DNA of 64,000 bases from Hahella sp. HN01 (GCF_018986435.1 NZ_JAHMIN010000001.1:123304-187303), one strand, 5' to 3'; positions 1 to 8,734 are shown, counted from the stretch's first letter. Program-made: numbers and translations. The notes: a model not told the origin generated them from the sequence alone.

Positions 1-172
1 CCCGACGCAGAATAATGCCCGCCTCTTCAAGAGCACGCACGCGACGCAGACAGGGCGACGGCGATAATCCCACTTTTTCCGCTAATTCCTGGTTGGATAA
101 CCCGCCATCCTTTTGCAGACATTCCAATATTTTGCGATCAATTCGATCGATTTTGACAAGCTTCTCTTTCAT
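1..172 (-). CDS. Lrp/AsnC-family transcriptional regulator (partial, cut by left edge)
   Basis: Only about 57 N-terminal residues are present; the gene begins with ATG at 172 and runs off the window. They form the winged helix-turn-helix typical of Lrp/AsnC regulators: IDRKILECLQKDGGLSNQEL, followed by LAEKVGLSPSPCLRRVRALE. The ligand-binding RAM domain is outside the window. It is divergent from leuA across an AT-rich gap. Lrp-type proteins often control branched-chain amino-acid genes, so regulation of leuA or of its own gene is plausible but inferred. Confidence 0.85.
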   Translation of the reverse strand, partial: MKEKLVKIDRIDRKILECLQKDGGLSNQELAEKVGLSPSPCLRRVRALEEAGIILRR

Positions 173-475
173 TTGGATATTAAATTTCACAAAGATGTTT
201 ATTTTTAAAATTATCTATCAATTTTTATTAAAATCAAATCAACTACGCAAACTCATTGCGCGTCATTCTCGGTATTATTGCTTTCCTGACTGCACATCTC
301 TTTAAGGCGCACCCACCTTATTACGAGACGTCAGCCGGCCTGGCTCACAAGGCGAGGCGGCATAACGGGCCACAAGCTCAAGCGAACCAGAGCCATTGCG
401 CTCAAAACCTAAATGGATGCGGGAAACACTAACGCCCGCTCAATTCGAACAGGAAGACTTACGAGGCTGATTTCC
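173..475. promoter_or_regulatory. Divergent intergenic region between the Lrp-type gene and leuA
   Basis: This gap must hold the promoters of both divergent genes. The half next to the regulator (about 175-245) is strongly AT-rich with A and T tracts, the kind of DNA Lrp-family proteins bind. I found no convincing leader peptide with consecutive Leu codons and no attenuator hairpin before leuA, so the control looks transcriptional rather than by classic attenuation. This is inferred from base composition only. Confidence 0.4.
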
Positions 476-2158
476 ATGGCTTTCGACCACCGCAAATATC
501 GTCCATTCACTCCTATCCGTAAGGCGGACCGCCGCTGGCCGGATCAGGTTATCGAACAAGCGCCCATCTGGTGCGCAGTTGACCTGCGCGACGGCAACCA
601 GGCTTTGATCAAGCCAATGAACGTTAGTCAAAAGCAGCGACTGTTCGACCTCCTGGTGAAATGTGGGTTTAAGGAAATCGAAATCGGCTTCCCCGCAGCC
701 AGCCAGCCTGACTTTGATTTCTGCCGCAAGCTGATTGAAGAAAATCGCATTCCGGACGACGTCACTATTCAGGTGCTGACGCAGGCGCGTCCCGAGCTGA
801 TCGCACGTACTTATGAAGCGCTGCAGGGCGTCAAACAAGCGATCGTTCATGTTTATAACTCCACCTCCACCGTACAGCGCGAACAGGTATTCGGGCTGGA
901 TCGCGAAGGCATTAAAGCCATTGCGGTAAGCGGAGCCCAGGAAGTGCTGGCGCACGCTGAAAAGCATCCGGAAACCCAGTGGAGTTTTGAGTACTCACCG
1001 GAGAGCTTTACTGGCACAGAGCTGGATTTCGCCGTCGAAGTCGTCAACGCCGTGAACGCTGTATGGCGCCCGGAAAACGGCCGCAAAGTCATCATCAACC
1101 TTCCTGCGACGGTTGAGATGGCGACGCCTAACGTATTCGCCGACCAGATCGAATGGATGTGCGACAACATCCATCAACGGGAACACGTTATTGTTAGCGT
1201 GCACACTCACAACGACCGTGGCTGCGGCGTAGCGGCGGCGGAACTGGCAGTAATGGCGGGCGCTGACAGAGTCGAGGGAACCCTGCTGGGCAACGGTGAG
1301 CGCACCGGCAACATGGATCTGGTCACCATGGCCATGAACCTGTATTCCCAGGGCATTGATCCCATGCTGGATCTGTCCGATATGTCCGAGATTATCGATA
1401 CTGTCGAGGCTTGCACTGAGATCAGCACGCACCCGCGCCATCCTTACGCTGGCGACCTGGTCTTCACCGCGTTCTCAGGCAGCCACCAGGATGCGATTCG
1501 CAAGTGTCTGCATAAACGTAAAGAGGACGACGTATGGAACGTGGCGTACCTGCCTATCGATCCTTTCGACCTGGGCAGACGCTACGAAGAAGTGGTTCGC
1601 ATCAACAGCCAGTCCGGCAAAGGCGGCGTCGCTCATGTGCTGGAGCGCGATTACAACATCAGTCTGCCGCGCTGGTTGCAGATCGAATTCGCCAAAGTCG
1701 TGCAGCATGAAGCGGAGTCCGAAGGCGGTGAAATTGACTCCCGCACCATTCACCGCTTGTTTGAGGAACGCTATCTGAGCACGCCCAAAGGATGGCGGTT
1801 GCGCACCTACGATATGCATAGAACTGACGAAGCCGTGCAGGTGCAAATTGAATTCGGCGACGACGCCATTATCTCCGGCATCCGCGGCCAAGGTCACGGC
1901 GGCGTGGAGGCGGTGGCCGCCGCGTTGGAGAGTCGCTACCGCATCAGCATCGCCGTAGAGGCTTACGATGAATTCGCGCTTGGCGAAGGCACCGACGCCA
2001 ACGCCCTCGCCTGCATCAAAGTCATGATCAACGGCGCGCCATTCAGCGCCGCCGCTTTGGCGGAAGACACCACCACCGCCACCCTGCAGGCGCTGTTGTC
2101 GACGGTGGGCAGACACGCCCAAATCGCCGCCGACAGCAATCAAAAGGAAGCCGTCTAA
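476..2158 (+). CDS. leuA: 2-isopropylmalate synthase
   Basis: Condenses acetyl-CoA with 2-oxoisovalerate, the first committed step of leucine synthesis. The N-terminal HMGL-like TIM barrel has DLRDGNQ (36-42, metal-binding Asp), HTHNDRG (243-249, metal-binding His pair) and GNGERTGN (272-279); the C-terminal part is the LeuA allosteric dimer domain that binds leucine. At 560 residues it belongs to the longer LeuA form found in pseudomonads and actinobacteria. I chose the ATG at 476 because GAGG lies 11 bases before it and the reading frame upstream (from 413) does not look like LeuA. It stands alone and ends in a strong terminator. Confidence 0.95.
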   Translation: MAFDHRKYRPFTPIRKADRRWPDQVIEQAPIWCAVDLRDGNQALIKPMNVSQKQRLFDLLVKCGFKEIEIGFPAASQPDFDFCRKLIEENRIPDDVTIQVLTQARPELIARTYEALQGVKQAIVHVYNSTSTVQREQVFGLDREGIKAIAVSGAQEVLAHAEKHPETQWSFEYSPESFTGTELDFAVEVVNAVNAVWRPENGRKVIINLPATVEMATPNVFADQIEWMCDNIHQREHVIVSVHTHNDRGCGVAAAELAVMAGADRVEGTLLGNGERTGNMDLVTMAMNLYSQGIDPMLDLSDMSEIIDTVEACTEISTHPRHPYAGDLVFTAFSGSHQDAIRKCLHKRKEDDVWNVAYLPIDPFDLGRRYEEVVRINSQSGKGGVAHVLERDYNISLPRWLQIEFAKVVQHEAESEGGEIDSRTIHRLFEERYLSTPKGWRLRTYDMHRTDEAVQVQIEFGDDAIISGIRGQGHGGVEAVAAALESRYRISIAVEAYDEFALGEGTDANALACIKVMINGAPFSAAALAEDTTTATLQALLSTVGRHAQIAADSNQKEAV

Positions 2159-2172
2159 CTCTATACCCCATT

Positions 2173-2198
2173 GGGCCCTGCATCAGGGCCCTTTTTTT
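2173..2198 (+). terminator. Rho-independent terminator of leuA
   Basis: GGGCCCTG and CAGGGCCC form a perfect 8-bp stem around a CAT loop, followed by seven T. It lies 15 bases after the leuA stop. Confidence 0.95.
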
Positions 2199-2343
2199 GT
2201 CCCTCTCAGACGTCCCATCATTACAACCTCTCACGCCTGTCATTTGATATTGCTAACACCTGATATTGCTGGAAGCTGTCGACAGTTGCAGGTCATTTAC
2301 GGAAAATGTCCGCTTCAGAATAAATAATCAGGTGAGCCCTTCA

Positions 2344-3594
2344 ATGAAATACGTCACCAACGTCCGTTTACGCGGCCAGGACGGTTTATACGCCATTCAG
2401 ATTAACCAGGGCCAGATCAGCGCCATATTGCCCATGGCGGAGCTTCCGCAGTCGGACGTGGAAATTTTGCTGGACGCTGGCGAGCGTCTTGTCAGCGCCC
2501 CCTTTGTAGAGCCCCATATCCATCTAGACGCGACAGGCACCGCGGGCGAGCCTAGTTGGAACATGAGCGGCACATTATTTGAGGGCATAGAGCGCTGGTC
2601 TGAGCGCAAAGCCATGGTGACCCATGAAGACGTTAAGCAACGCACTCGTCGCACTCTGAAAATGCTGACTCAATACGGCGTGCAGGCGGTACGTTCTCAT
2701 GTGGATGTCACCGATCCAACGTTGACGGCGCTGGAAGCCCTGCTTGAGATTAAACAGGAAGTAGCGCCCTGGATTGAGCTGCAACTGGTGGCGTTTCCAC
2801 AGGAGGGTATTCTCTCCTACCCTAATGGCGTTCAATTGATGGAAAAAGCCGTCGAGATGGGCGTCGATGTGGTTGGCGGCATTCCTCATTTCGAGTTCAC
2901 CCGCGACTATGGCGTGGAGTCAGTCAAAATCCTTATGGATCTGGCGGAAAAATACGACCGCCTTGTCGACGTGCACTGCGATGAAATAGACGATCCCGGC
3001 TCCAGGTTCCTGGAAGTACTGGCGGCGGAAGCATTGAAGCGCGATATGGGCCACCGGGTAACCGCCAGCCACACCACGGCGATGCACTCATACGATAACG
3101 CCTATTGCAGTCGTCTATTCCGCCTGCTGAAAATGTCACAGATAAACTTTGTATCTTGCCCAACAGAAAGCATTCATTTGCAAGGCAGGTTCGACAACTT
3201 CCCCAAACGTCGCGGCGTCACTCGGGTGAAAGAGCTGTTAGAAGCGGGCCTCAATGTCGGTCTCGGGCAAGACTCCATTCAGGACCCATGGTATTCCCTC
3301 GGCAATGGCAACCTGCTGCGCACCTTGGATTTCGCGCTGCACATATGCCACATGATGGGCTATGACGACTATCGTAATGCGCTGGACCTGATCAGTCATA
3401 ACAGCGCCAAAGTGCTGAACATTCAGGACCGTTACGGGGTAGAAGTCGGCAAACCCGCCAACTTCATCCTGCTGGACGGACCTGACGACTATGAAGTCTT
3501 GCGCCGCCAAAGCGTGGTGACAGCCTCCATTCGCGCAGGCGACATCATCATGCAACAAACACCGGCGGTGGTGACGCAAAACATTCAGCTTTAG
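2344..3594 (+). CDS. codA: Cytosine deaminase family amidohydrolase (CodA-like)
   Basis: Hydrolytic deaminase of the amidohydrolase superfamily; E. coli CodA converts cytosine to uracil. The 416 residues align end to end with E. coli CodA (427): metal ligands HIH (H58, H60), HCDE (H211, E214), SHTT (H243) and D310. The residue after the last metal ligand is Ser311, where E. coli CodA has Asp314, and Gln309 stands where E. coli has His, so the pyrimidine may not be the best substrate. The start at 2344 follows AGGTGA; the frame is open upstream to 2266 but unlike CodA. No codB permease is adjacent, unlike the E. coli operon. Confidence 0.85.
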   Translation: MKYVTNVRLRGQDGLYAIQINQGQISAILPMAELPQSDVEILLDAGERLVSAPFVEPHIHLDATGTAGEPSWNMSGTLFEGIERWSERKAMVTHEDVKQRTRRTLKMLTQYGVQAVRSHVDVTDPTLTALEALLEIKQEVAPWIELQLVAFPQEGILSYPNGVQLMEKAVEMGVDVVGGIPHFEFTRDYGVESVKILMDLAEKYDRLVDVHCDEIDDPGSRFLEVLAAEALKRDMGHRVTASHTTAMHSYDNAYCSRLFRLLKMSQINFVSCPTESIHLQGRFDNFPKRRGVTRVKELLEAGLNVGLGQDSIQDPWYSLGNGNLLRTLDFALHICHMMGYDDYRNALDLISHNSAKVLNIQDRYGVEVGKPANFILLDGPDDYEVLRRQSVVTASIRAGDIIMQQTPAVVTQNIQL

Positions 3595-3634
3595 ACTGTT
3601 TACATCCAAGGGACGCTGACAACGTCCCTTCTCA

Positions 3635-3973
3635 TCAGCCCTTGCCGGCTATCGCCCGCACTTTGCCGCTGTCTTTAGCCTTGGCGCTCTCTTTAGTCTC
3701 TTCTTCTGCGCTGGGAGCAGACTCTGGCGACTCTTCAAACAAGACGTCAACCTTGCCTTTGAACGCGGTTGCGAACGCTTCCTTGTGATTAGCGACCAGC
3801 ATGCCAATTTCTTCCGCCAAACCTTCATTCAAAGAAGTCAGGCGTTGCGCCAGGAAATGAGACACGCCTTCGGCGAGCTCAAGCTTTTTGTCATGATCGT
3901 CAGCTTCTTTCTTGGATTTAAACATCTGTTGTGATGGGTCTCTGTCACTCATATACAGGGTCACTACGGCCAT
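3635..3973 (-). CDS. yebG: YebG-family SOS-induced protein
   Basis: A small DNA-damage-inducible protein whose molecular role is poorly known. The N-terminus (MAVVTLYMSD, then FKSKKEADDHDKKLELAE) matches the YebG pattern, and the tail is acidic and Ala/Lys-rich as in E. coli YebG; 112 residues. I chose the ATG at 3973 because GGAGG precedes it by 7 bases; an upstream in-frame codon at 4009 would lie inside the LexA operator. A near-consensus LexA box 25 bases upstream shows SOS control. It is convergent with codA. Confidence 0.88.
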   Translation of the reverse strand: MAVVTLYMSDRDPSQQMFKSKKEADDHDKKLELAEGVSHFLAQRLTSLNEGLAEEIGMLVANHKEAFATAFKGKVDVLFEESPESAPSAEEETKESAKAKDSGKVRAIAGKG

Positions 3974-3997
3974 TTTGTCGCCTCCTAAAATTAGCCT

Positions 3998-4013
3998 CTG
4001 TATATTCATACAG
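3998..4013 (-). promoter_or_regulatory. LexA (SOS) box of yebG
   Basis: CTGTATATTCATACAG fits the gammaproteobacterial LexA consensus CTGT-N8-ACAG, with a central sequence differing from TATATATA at one position. It sits 25 bases before the yebG start, so LexA would block transcription until DNA damage. Confidence 0.92.
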
Positions 4014-4277
4014 TTTTAAGATCAGGTCAATAGCGTCACACAAGATTCATCCAAACACAGTAACCATATGAAAATAAAGGCTCAATGAGTAGATTTTTAT
4101 TGCAAACACAAGAGATAACCAAATGGTAATAGTCCGAATATATGATTGCGCCTCGTCGCGCAAGGCATTTAGGATAACCGCCAGTTTGACGTTCGGATTA
4201 AGCGGCATTCTCGCTCATCAGAATTAGGGAATGCGAGGTTTAATCCAGGTATCTGACAGTGCAGGGAGGACAGAAAG

Positions 4278-5456
4278 ATGCTTATGTTAAAAAACAGGCT
4301 TGCAGCCAATGCGTATCAGCCTGACATCATTGCGTACAAGGAATCCAAAGCCGCCAACGCCTCCCATGGCGGTGCAAAATATCCACTCTTGAACGCTCTC
4401 CCCTATCCTGCCGCCGTGCATTCTCGCCAAGGTGAATTCATCGCCTGTAACACTTTATTTCTACGTGAGTTTAGTGGCGACCAAAAAACGCAATCTCGCC
4501 TGACGTCGCATCGCGACTCATTTCTGCAGCTATTTCAACCTGTTGAAAGCAAAGAGGCGCACTTAAAAGGCGACGCGTTTTCGCTGCAAGCGCATCACCC
4601 GGAAACCGGCGCTTTTTATACGCTAAATAGCGCGCCGTTTCATGATGCCGAAGGCGTGAAATTATTGTTATCGGCGCAGAAAGTGGAAGAGCCTTCGCTA
4701 CTGCTGCTAAGACCTGAAGACATGCACGCCCAGTTGCAGCAAGCCTCCAAAAGTATGTCGATTGGCGAGATGGCGACAGCCTTGACTCATGAACTGAATC
4801 AGCCCATCGGCGCAATTCTCAATTACCTTAACGCCGCCAAGCTACTGCTTAAAAAGCATACTGGCGTCGATAAGCCGGAAGAAGCCGTGCAGCTTGCTAT
4901 TCGGCAGGCTCATCAGGCGGCGGCCGTGGTTGCCCGCATCCGTAAATTCGTAACGTCGAGAGAGCCGCGCGCAGATGAAATTTCTTTGCGCCAGTTGGCC
5001 AGCGGCGTGCTGGAGCTTCTTCAACTCGAAACTCATCGACGCCAAGTCAAGACCCGCCTGCTGATAGCGACGGACCTACCTAATGTCTGCGTGGATAGAA
5101 TCATGATCGAGCAAACCCTGGGAAATTTGATTCGCAACGCGCTGGACGCCATGCGCGACACGCCAATCCAAGAACGTGAACTCATTGTGGACGCCCAAGT
5201 CATTTCCCAGGACCGGGTTAAAGTCAGCGTGACAGATAAAGGCTGCGGCATTCCCCAACATTTCCGCAATCGCCTGTTCACTCCCTTCTTCACGACCAAA
5301 CCTGATGGCATGGGTGCAGGCCTCGCTATCAGCAAGTCCTTTATCGAACTTCATCACGGAACGCTGGAGTTTAAGGATAACCTCGATGGCGGCTCTGTCT
5401 TCTCTTTCACTTTGCCTCTAGCCGCAACTGCGACGCCTGTACGCCCTCCTGACTAA
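4278..5456 (+). CDS. Soluble PAS-domain sensor histidine kinase, FixL/DctB-type
   Basis: 392 residues with no membrane segment, so the signal is sensed in the cytoplasm. A degenerate PAS-like region covers about 35-135, then HisKA with the H-box LTHELNQPIGAI (phosphorylated His171), and a HATPase_c domain with N-box N283/N287, G1 DKGCGIP (320-326), F-box FTPFFTTKP and G2 DGMGAGLAI (343-351). The HELNQP form of the H-box is typical of FixL and DctB kinases. The ATG at 4278 follows AGGGAGGA. The response regulator gene starts 71 bases downstream, so the two form a pair. The PAS region lacks an obvious heme His; the ligand is unknown. Confidence 0.88.
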   Translation: MLMLKNRLAANAYQPDIIAYKESKAANASHGGAKYPLLNALPYPAAVHSRQGEFIACNTLFLREFSGDQKTQSRLTSHRDSFLQLFQPVESKEAHLKGDAFSLQAHHPETGAFYTLNSAPFHDAEGVKLLLSAQKVEEPSLLLLRPEDMHAQLQQASKSMSIGEMATALTHELNQPIGAILNYLNAAKLLLKKHTGVDKPEEAVQLAIRQAHQAAAVVARIRKFVTSREPRADEISLRQLASGVLELLQLETHRRQVKTRLLIATDLPNVCVDRIMIEQTLGNLIRNALDAMRDTPIQERELIVDAQVISQDRVKVSVTDKGCGIPQHFRNRLFTPFFTTKPDGMGAGLAISKSFIELHHGTLEFKDNLDGGSVFSFTLPLAATATPVRPPD

Positions 5457-5527
5457 GTGACGGCAAGCCGTTAGAAACGCGGCCCTGCAGATTATTTTTG
5501 TGGATACATCTTTTCGAAGAGACAAGC

Positions 5528-6142
5528 ATGAACGCAGCACAAATTTTATTAGTAGACGATAACGAAGACTTTCGCCGCTCCACCGTCTGGATGCTGGAGG
5601 CGGCCGGCTTGCAGGTAGAAGACTTCAACCGGGCCACAGGCCTTTTGGCGAGACTTCAGCAACTGGAAGACGCAGGCATTCCATTGAGCGACAAATGTGT
5701 CGTGACCGATCTACGCATGCCTGACATGAATGGATTGGAGCTGATGGAGGAACTACGCGCACGTCGTATTTCCATTCCCGTCGTTCTCATAACCGGACAC
5801 GCAGACGTCACTTTAGCCGTCAGCGCCATGCGCATGGGCGCAGCGAACTTTCTGGAAAAGCCTTTCGAAAACTCCATTCTGGTGGAAACCGTGAAAAGCG
5901 CTATTTCAGAACCCGGGTCCGCATTGCGCAACCCACAGGCGGCCAAGGAAAAGCTGGGACGCTTATCCCCCAGGGAACGCCAGGTGTTGACCCATGTGTG
6001 CGCCGGAAAACTGAATAAAACCATTGCAGATATCCTTGGCATTAGCGTGAAAACCGTGGAACTGCATCGCGCCAACATGGCGAGCAAATTGGGGGCTCGT
6101 AACGTACAGGATCTAGTCCGGTTATCTTTGGGCTATGAGTAA
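5528..6142 (+). CDS. FixJ/TodT-type response regulator with LuxR-type HTH
   Basis: 204 residues. The receiver domain (1-120) has the acidic pair in LLVDDNEDF, phosphoacceptor Asp61 in VVTDLRMPDMNG, the conserved Thr in LITGHADV and Lys111 in LEKPFE. The C-terminal LuxR/NarL helix-turn-helix (about 143-204) contains LSPRERQVL, IADILGISVKTVELHRANM. It is almost certainly phosphorylated by the kinase encoded just upstream. Its target genes are not evident; the flanking genes are an exported protein on the other strand and yebG. Confidence 0.9.
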   Translation: MNAAQILLVDDNEDFRRSTVWMLEAAGLQVEDFNRATGLLARLQQLEDAGIPLSDKCVVTDLRMPDMNGLELMEELRARRISIPVVLITGHADVTLAVSAMRMGAANFLEKPFENSILVETVKSAISEPGSALRNPQAAKEKLGRLSPRERQVLTHVCAGKLNKTIADILGISVKTVELHRANMASKLGARNVQDLVRLSLGYE

Positions 6143-6177
6143 AAGAACAGAAGGCTGTGCGTCCCTGCACGGCGAAA

Positions 6178-6894
6178 TTACTTACGAGCAACCAAACCGC
6201 CTTCAGCGGAAATCGTAACCAGCTCGGGGTGAATTTTGCGCGCCTTGAGATCACGTTTCACATAGTCTTTGACCTCGTCCAACTTCCACCCGGGTGTCCC
6301 CGCTTTGGCTTGCTGATAGTCGTTGGCGGCGAATGCGGAGTACCAGTACAGCGTCTCCGCCGTAACTTGCTTATCCCGATCGGATAGTCCGGCAAGAGAA
6401 GGGTTTGTCGCAATCACCTGTCGAAACTGCTTCCATACTGCTCGATCTTCAGCGTCGTTGGTTTCCTGATCGTTGAGAATGCTAAAGGATGTGGTGACCC
6501 AGGCCGCCATGGCCAGAGCCAGATCATTAGCCTGATAACCGTCTTTCTTCACCGCATCGCCCATCAACTGCATGATGTCGATCTCGGCGAATGCCGCACG
6601 CAGTTCAGCCTCTTTATCGGCGGGAACTTTTTTCAGCATTTCTGCGATCATTTTTTCTTTGATCTCAGCACTGACTTCTTTTGATGGGGTGAAGAAAGCG
6701 CCCTTTTCAGGCACAGCTCCATTATCGCCGCCAGCGGCTGAAGCCGTATTGTCAGTCTCACTCAGCGCCATTTCAAACGCGGAGTTCATTGAGCCGGCGA
6801 TATCATCCAGTGCATCACCGGACGCCTTAGCGGTATGTCCCCAAAGACACAACAACGGTAAAAAAATGGAATATAGAATTCCAGGAACTCTCAT
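6178..6894 (-). CDS. Exported protein of unknown function (DUF6683-like)
   Basis: 238 residues with a Sec signal peptide (hydrophobic core ILYSIFLPLLCLWG, likely cleavage after AKA near residue 24). The mature part is acidic and helix-rich, including YQANDLALAMAAWVTTSFSI, and it ends in a conserved-looking YVKRDLKARKI segment. The alternation of small helices resembles proteins of the DUF6683 type, but I am not sure of that assignment. It converges on the response regulator gene (35 bases apart), so it is not in that operon. No catalytic motif is visible. Confidence 0.65.
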   Translation of the reverse strand: MRVPGILYSIFLPLLCLWGHTAKASGDALDDIAGSMNSAFEMALSETDNTASAAGGDNGAVPEKGAFFTPSKEVSAEIKEKMIAEMLKKVPADKEAELRAAFAEIDIMQLMGDAVKKDGYQANDLALAMAAWVTTSFSILNDQETNDAEDRAVWKQFRQVIATNPSLAGLSDRDKQVTAETLYWYSAFAANDYQQAKAGTPGWKLDEVKDYVKRDLKARKIHPELVTISAEGGLVARK

Positions 6895-7132
6895 TTAAAG
6901 TCTCCTCATTAGGCTGACGCAAACCCGGCGAAGAGTTGCAATCGAAACGCAGCGACAGCAAAAACTGCTCACCTCAATTACATTCGCCGACACGCCAGAG
7001 CTTTGATGCGAGGCATTACGGTAAACGATTTAATCAAAAGGAAAACACCTGGGAGAAACCCTAGTTTATCTATTGCCCTTCAATTAGTTAGCTTTACCAG
7101 CCCACTACTTGACGATGCTCCAGCCAGGTTCA

Positions 7133-7366
7133 ATGACTTCGACAAGAATTAACATCAGGGGCCACGCCCAATCCGCTCCTTTTTCGATGCTGCTCGGCGT
7201 GCTTCTGTTTCTGAGCAGCCCGCCTGGGGCCTCTTCTGCTTTTGCGTCGACGTCTCCCAGCGTGGAAACCGTGATGACGCTTTATACCCCCGTGCTAACC
7301 ATGGACATTCTGCGCCGCCTTTGTGGCGTCAAGGCCAACTCGTCGAATTACCAATCCTGGCTGTAA
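7133..7366 (+). CDS. Signal-peptide-bearing 5' fragment of a probably frameshifted exported protein gene
   Basis: The 77-residue product has a signal peptide (SMLLGVLLFLSSPPGASSAFA) and then a Cys/Tyr/Trp-containing helix that stops abruptly at SNYQSWL. The next frame continues without a break in sense (KRNQADLIEASVNSLKQ), so the short ORF looks like the front of the gene that follows. Starts at 7109 and 7115 are also possible. No family was recognised. Confidence 0.45.
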   Translation: MTSTRINIRGHAQSAPFSMLLGVLLFLSSPPGASSAFASTSPSVETVMTLYTPVLTMDILRRLCGVKANSSNYQSWL

Positions 7367-8327
7367 GCGAAATCAGGCGGACCTGATTGAAGCATCCGTA
7401 AACAGCCTGAAACAGCGCACTCCTGCCATTGACGGCAGTCTGTTACAGGTAGAGGAGAAATTGCGCGCAAAGCTGAATGAGGATCGAGACTTACTCTGTG
7501 ATACATACTCAGACGTGCTTGAAGACGTTCGTTTCAATCCAATGCGAATGCACCCTGAACTGTACGCAGCTATTACAGACGCCTCTCATAAACAACCGGC
7601 AACCAATTCACCCGGATATAATCAAACGATACAGCCACATCCTGCGCATCCCGTCCTGCTTTCACAAAGCGCTTTGGCCTGCGCTTCTACTGACGCTAGC
7701 CCTGAAAGCAGCGACATAGAAAAAATCTTCACCGTCCGTGAGCACCAGTATAACGGCAGCATGATGTTGATCCATTTTCAGCCTTACACTTTATTCAAAA
7801 ACAGCGAGCTGTATCGGGACATGGACGCGGCGATCGCAGATCTCGACATACCCGCCTGCAAACAGGCCCGGAAAAAAGACTGGGGGTATTGGCGAGCGCA
7901 AGGGACGGGATATCAGTTTCAGCTACCGAACGGGAAGCCCCGGGAAATCAAGCCGGAAGATATTTATCCCGTCTTCCCCGCCGACGCCGACGAAACCCTG
8001 GAAGGTACCTGGAAAATGTTAGGAACATTTGGCACGCAGAGCGTCAGCGGACTTAGTAGCCAGGTATTCGTCGCCAGGGACATCACCTTGCATCGAAATG
8101 GTCGCTTCGAACTGAATAAATCCGCTGGCGGCGTCAGTCAGACTATGGTCGGCAAAAGCGACTCACAGCATTCAGGTGTTTACCGCCTGACAGGATATCA
8201 GGCTGAATTCAGCTTCGACGATGGTCGTAAAGAACGCATGAGGTTCTTCTTTTTCCCGAACAACAGCCGTAAAGATACCGGCATGTTCAATCTAGGCGGG
8301 ACCAGCTACACACAACAGGATGAATGA
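7323..8327 (+). CDS. Hypothetical protein, body of the frameshifted gene, with lipocalin-like C-terminus
   Basis: The frame is open from 7323 (GTG) but meaningful sequence probably begins near 7366, joined to the signal-peptide fragment by a one-base shift. Residues about 220-334 alternate hydrophobic and polar positions (LEGTWKMLG, ITLHRNGRFEL, GVYRLTGYQAEFSF, MRFFFFPN, GMFNLGGTSYT), suggesting a small antiparallel beta-barrel of the kind seen in lipocalin-like domains. The Q/P/H-rich stretch around 7600-7680 may be out of frame, because another frame there encodes a hydrophobic segment (ALWPALLLTLALKAA) ending at 7719. A second shift or two fused genes are possible. Function unknown. Confidence 0.5.
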   Translation: MASRPTRRITNPGCKRNQADLIEASVNSLKQRTPAIDGSLLQVEEKLRAKLNEDRDLLCDTYSDVLEDVRFNPMRMHPELYAAITDASHKQPATNSPGYNQTIQPHPAHPVLLSQSALACASTDASPESSDIEKIFTVREHQYNGSMMLIHFQPYTLFKNSELYRDMDAAIADLDIPACKQARKKDWGYWRAQGTGYQFQLPNGKPREIKPEDIYPVFPADADETLEGTWKMLGTFGTQSVSGLSSQVFVARDITLHRNGRFELNKSAGGVSQTMVGKSDSQHSGVYRLTGYQAEFSFDDGRKERMRFFFFPNNSRKDTGMFNLGGTSYTQQDE

Positions 8328-8504
8328 TGCAAAAGGCGGTAGCGGTTTAAACCACTGAGCGGTTCAAGTGCAACTGGGGATTTCCCTAGTTGGCGCTTTC
8401 AGGGTTTATGTGTGAAATACCCTGCAACGGGGGTCAAACTGACAAACTGTTCTGACAACCGCTAAAGCCACATTACGTTAGGTCATGTAACCATAGCGTT
8501 TTGA

Positions 8505-8530
8505 GGGCGGTCTTCACCGCCCTAATTTTT
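8505..8530. terminator. Terminator hairpin between convergent genes
   Basis: GGGCGG-TCTTCA-CCGCCC followed by TAATTTTT. It lies between the plus-strand gene ending at 8327 and the minus-strand gene ending at 8564. The T-run is on the plus strand. Confidence 0.75.
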
Positions 8531-8563
8531 CAACCTGAGATGATTTAATTCAGCCGACGTGGA

Positions 8564-8734
8564 TCAAACGTGCTCGGCGCAAACCAACTCTGCAAGCTGC
8601 TCCCATAAAATCCGAACCTCTTCCTGCTTCGACTCCAGTTCGGCTTTATCTTTCTCCAACTCGGGAGAATACTTGCTCATATCCAAGGTCAATTGATATA
8701 TCTCGTCGATCAGAGCGGACGTTTCCTGGCGCAT
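8564..8734 (-). CDS. Small coiled-coil hypothetical protein
   Basis: 56 residues that are almost entirely helical and charged (ALIDEIYQLTLDM, then ELEKDKAELESKQEEVRILW), predicted to form a coiled coil. I prefer the ATG at 8734 because GAGG precedes it by 5 bases. The frame stays open upstream to an ATG at 8878, which would give 104 residues, but that start lacks a good ribosome site. No family recognised. Confidence 0.4.
   Translation of the reverse strand: MRQETSALIDEIYQLTLDMSKYSPELEKDKAELESKQEEVRILWEQLAELVCAEHV

Noticed and set aside
1475..2143. Long open frame on the minus strand inside leuA (222 codons)
   Set aside because: It lies wholly antisense to a well-supported leuA and its product has no recognisable family; GC-rich codon bias opens such frames.
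3608..3630. Hairpin AAGGGACG/CGTCCCTT between codA and yebG as a terminator
   Set aside because: The stem is good, but no T-run follows on either strand; it may still be an mRNA end, so I did not call a terminator.
8378..8404. Hairpin CAACTGGGG/CCCTAGTTG downstream of 8327
   Set aside because: Has a G-T wobble and no T-run; the better terminator is at 8505-8530.
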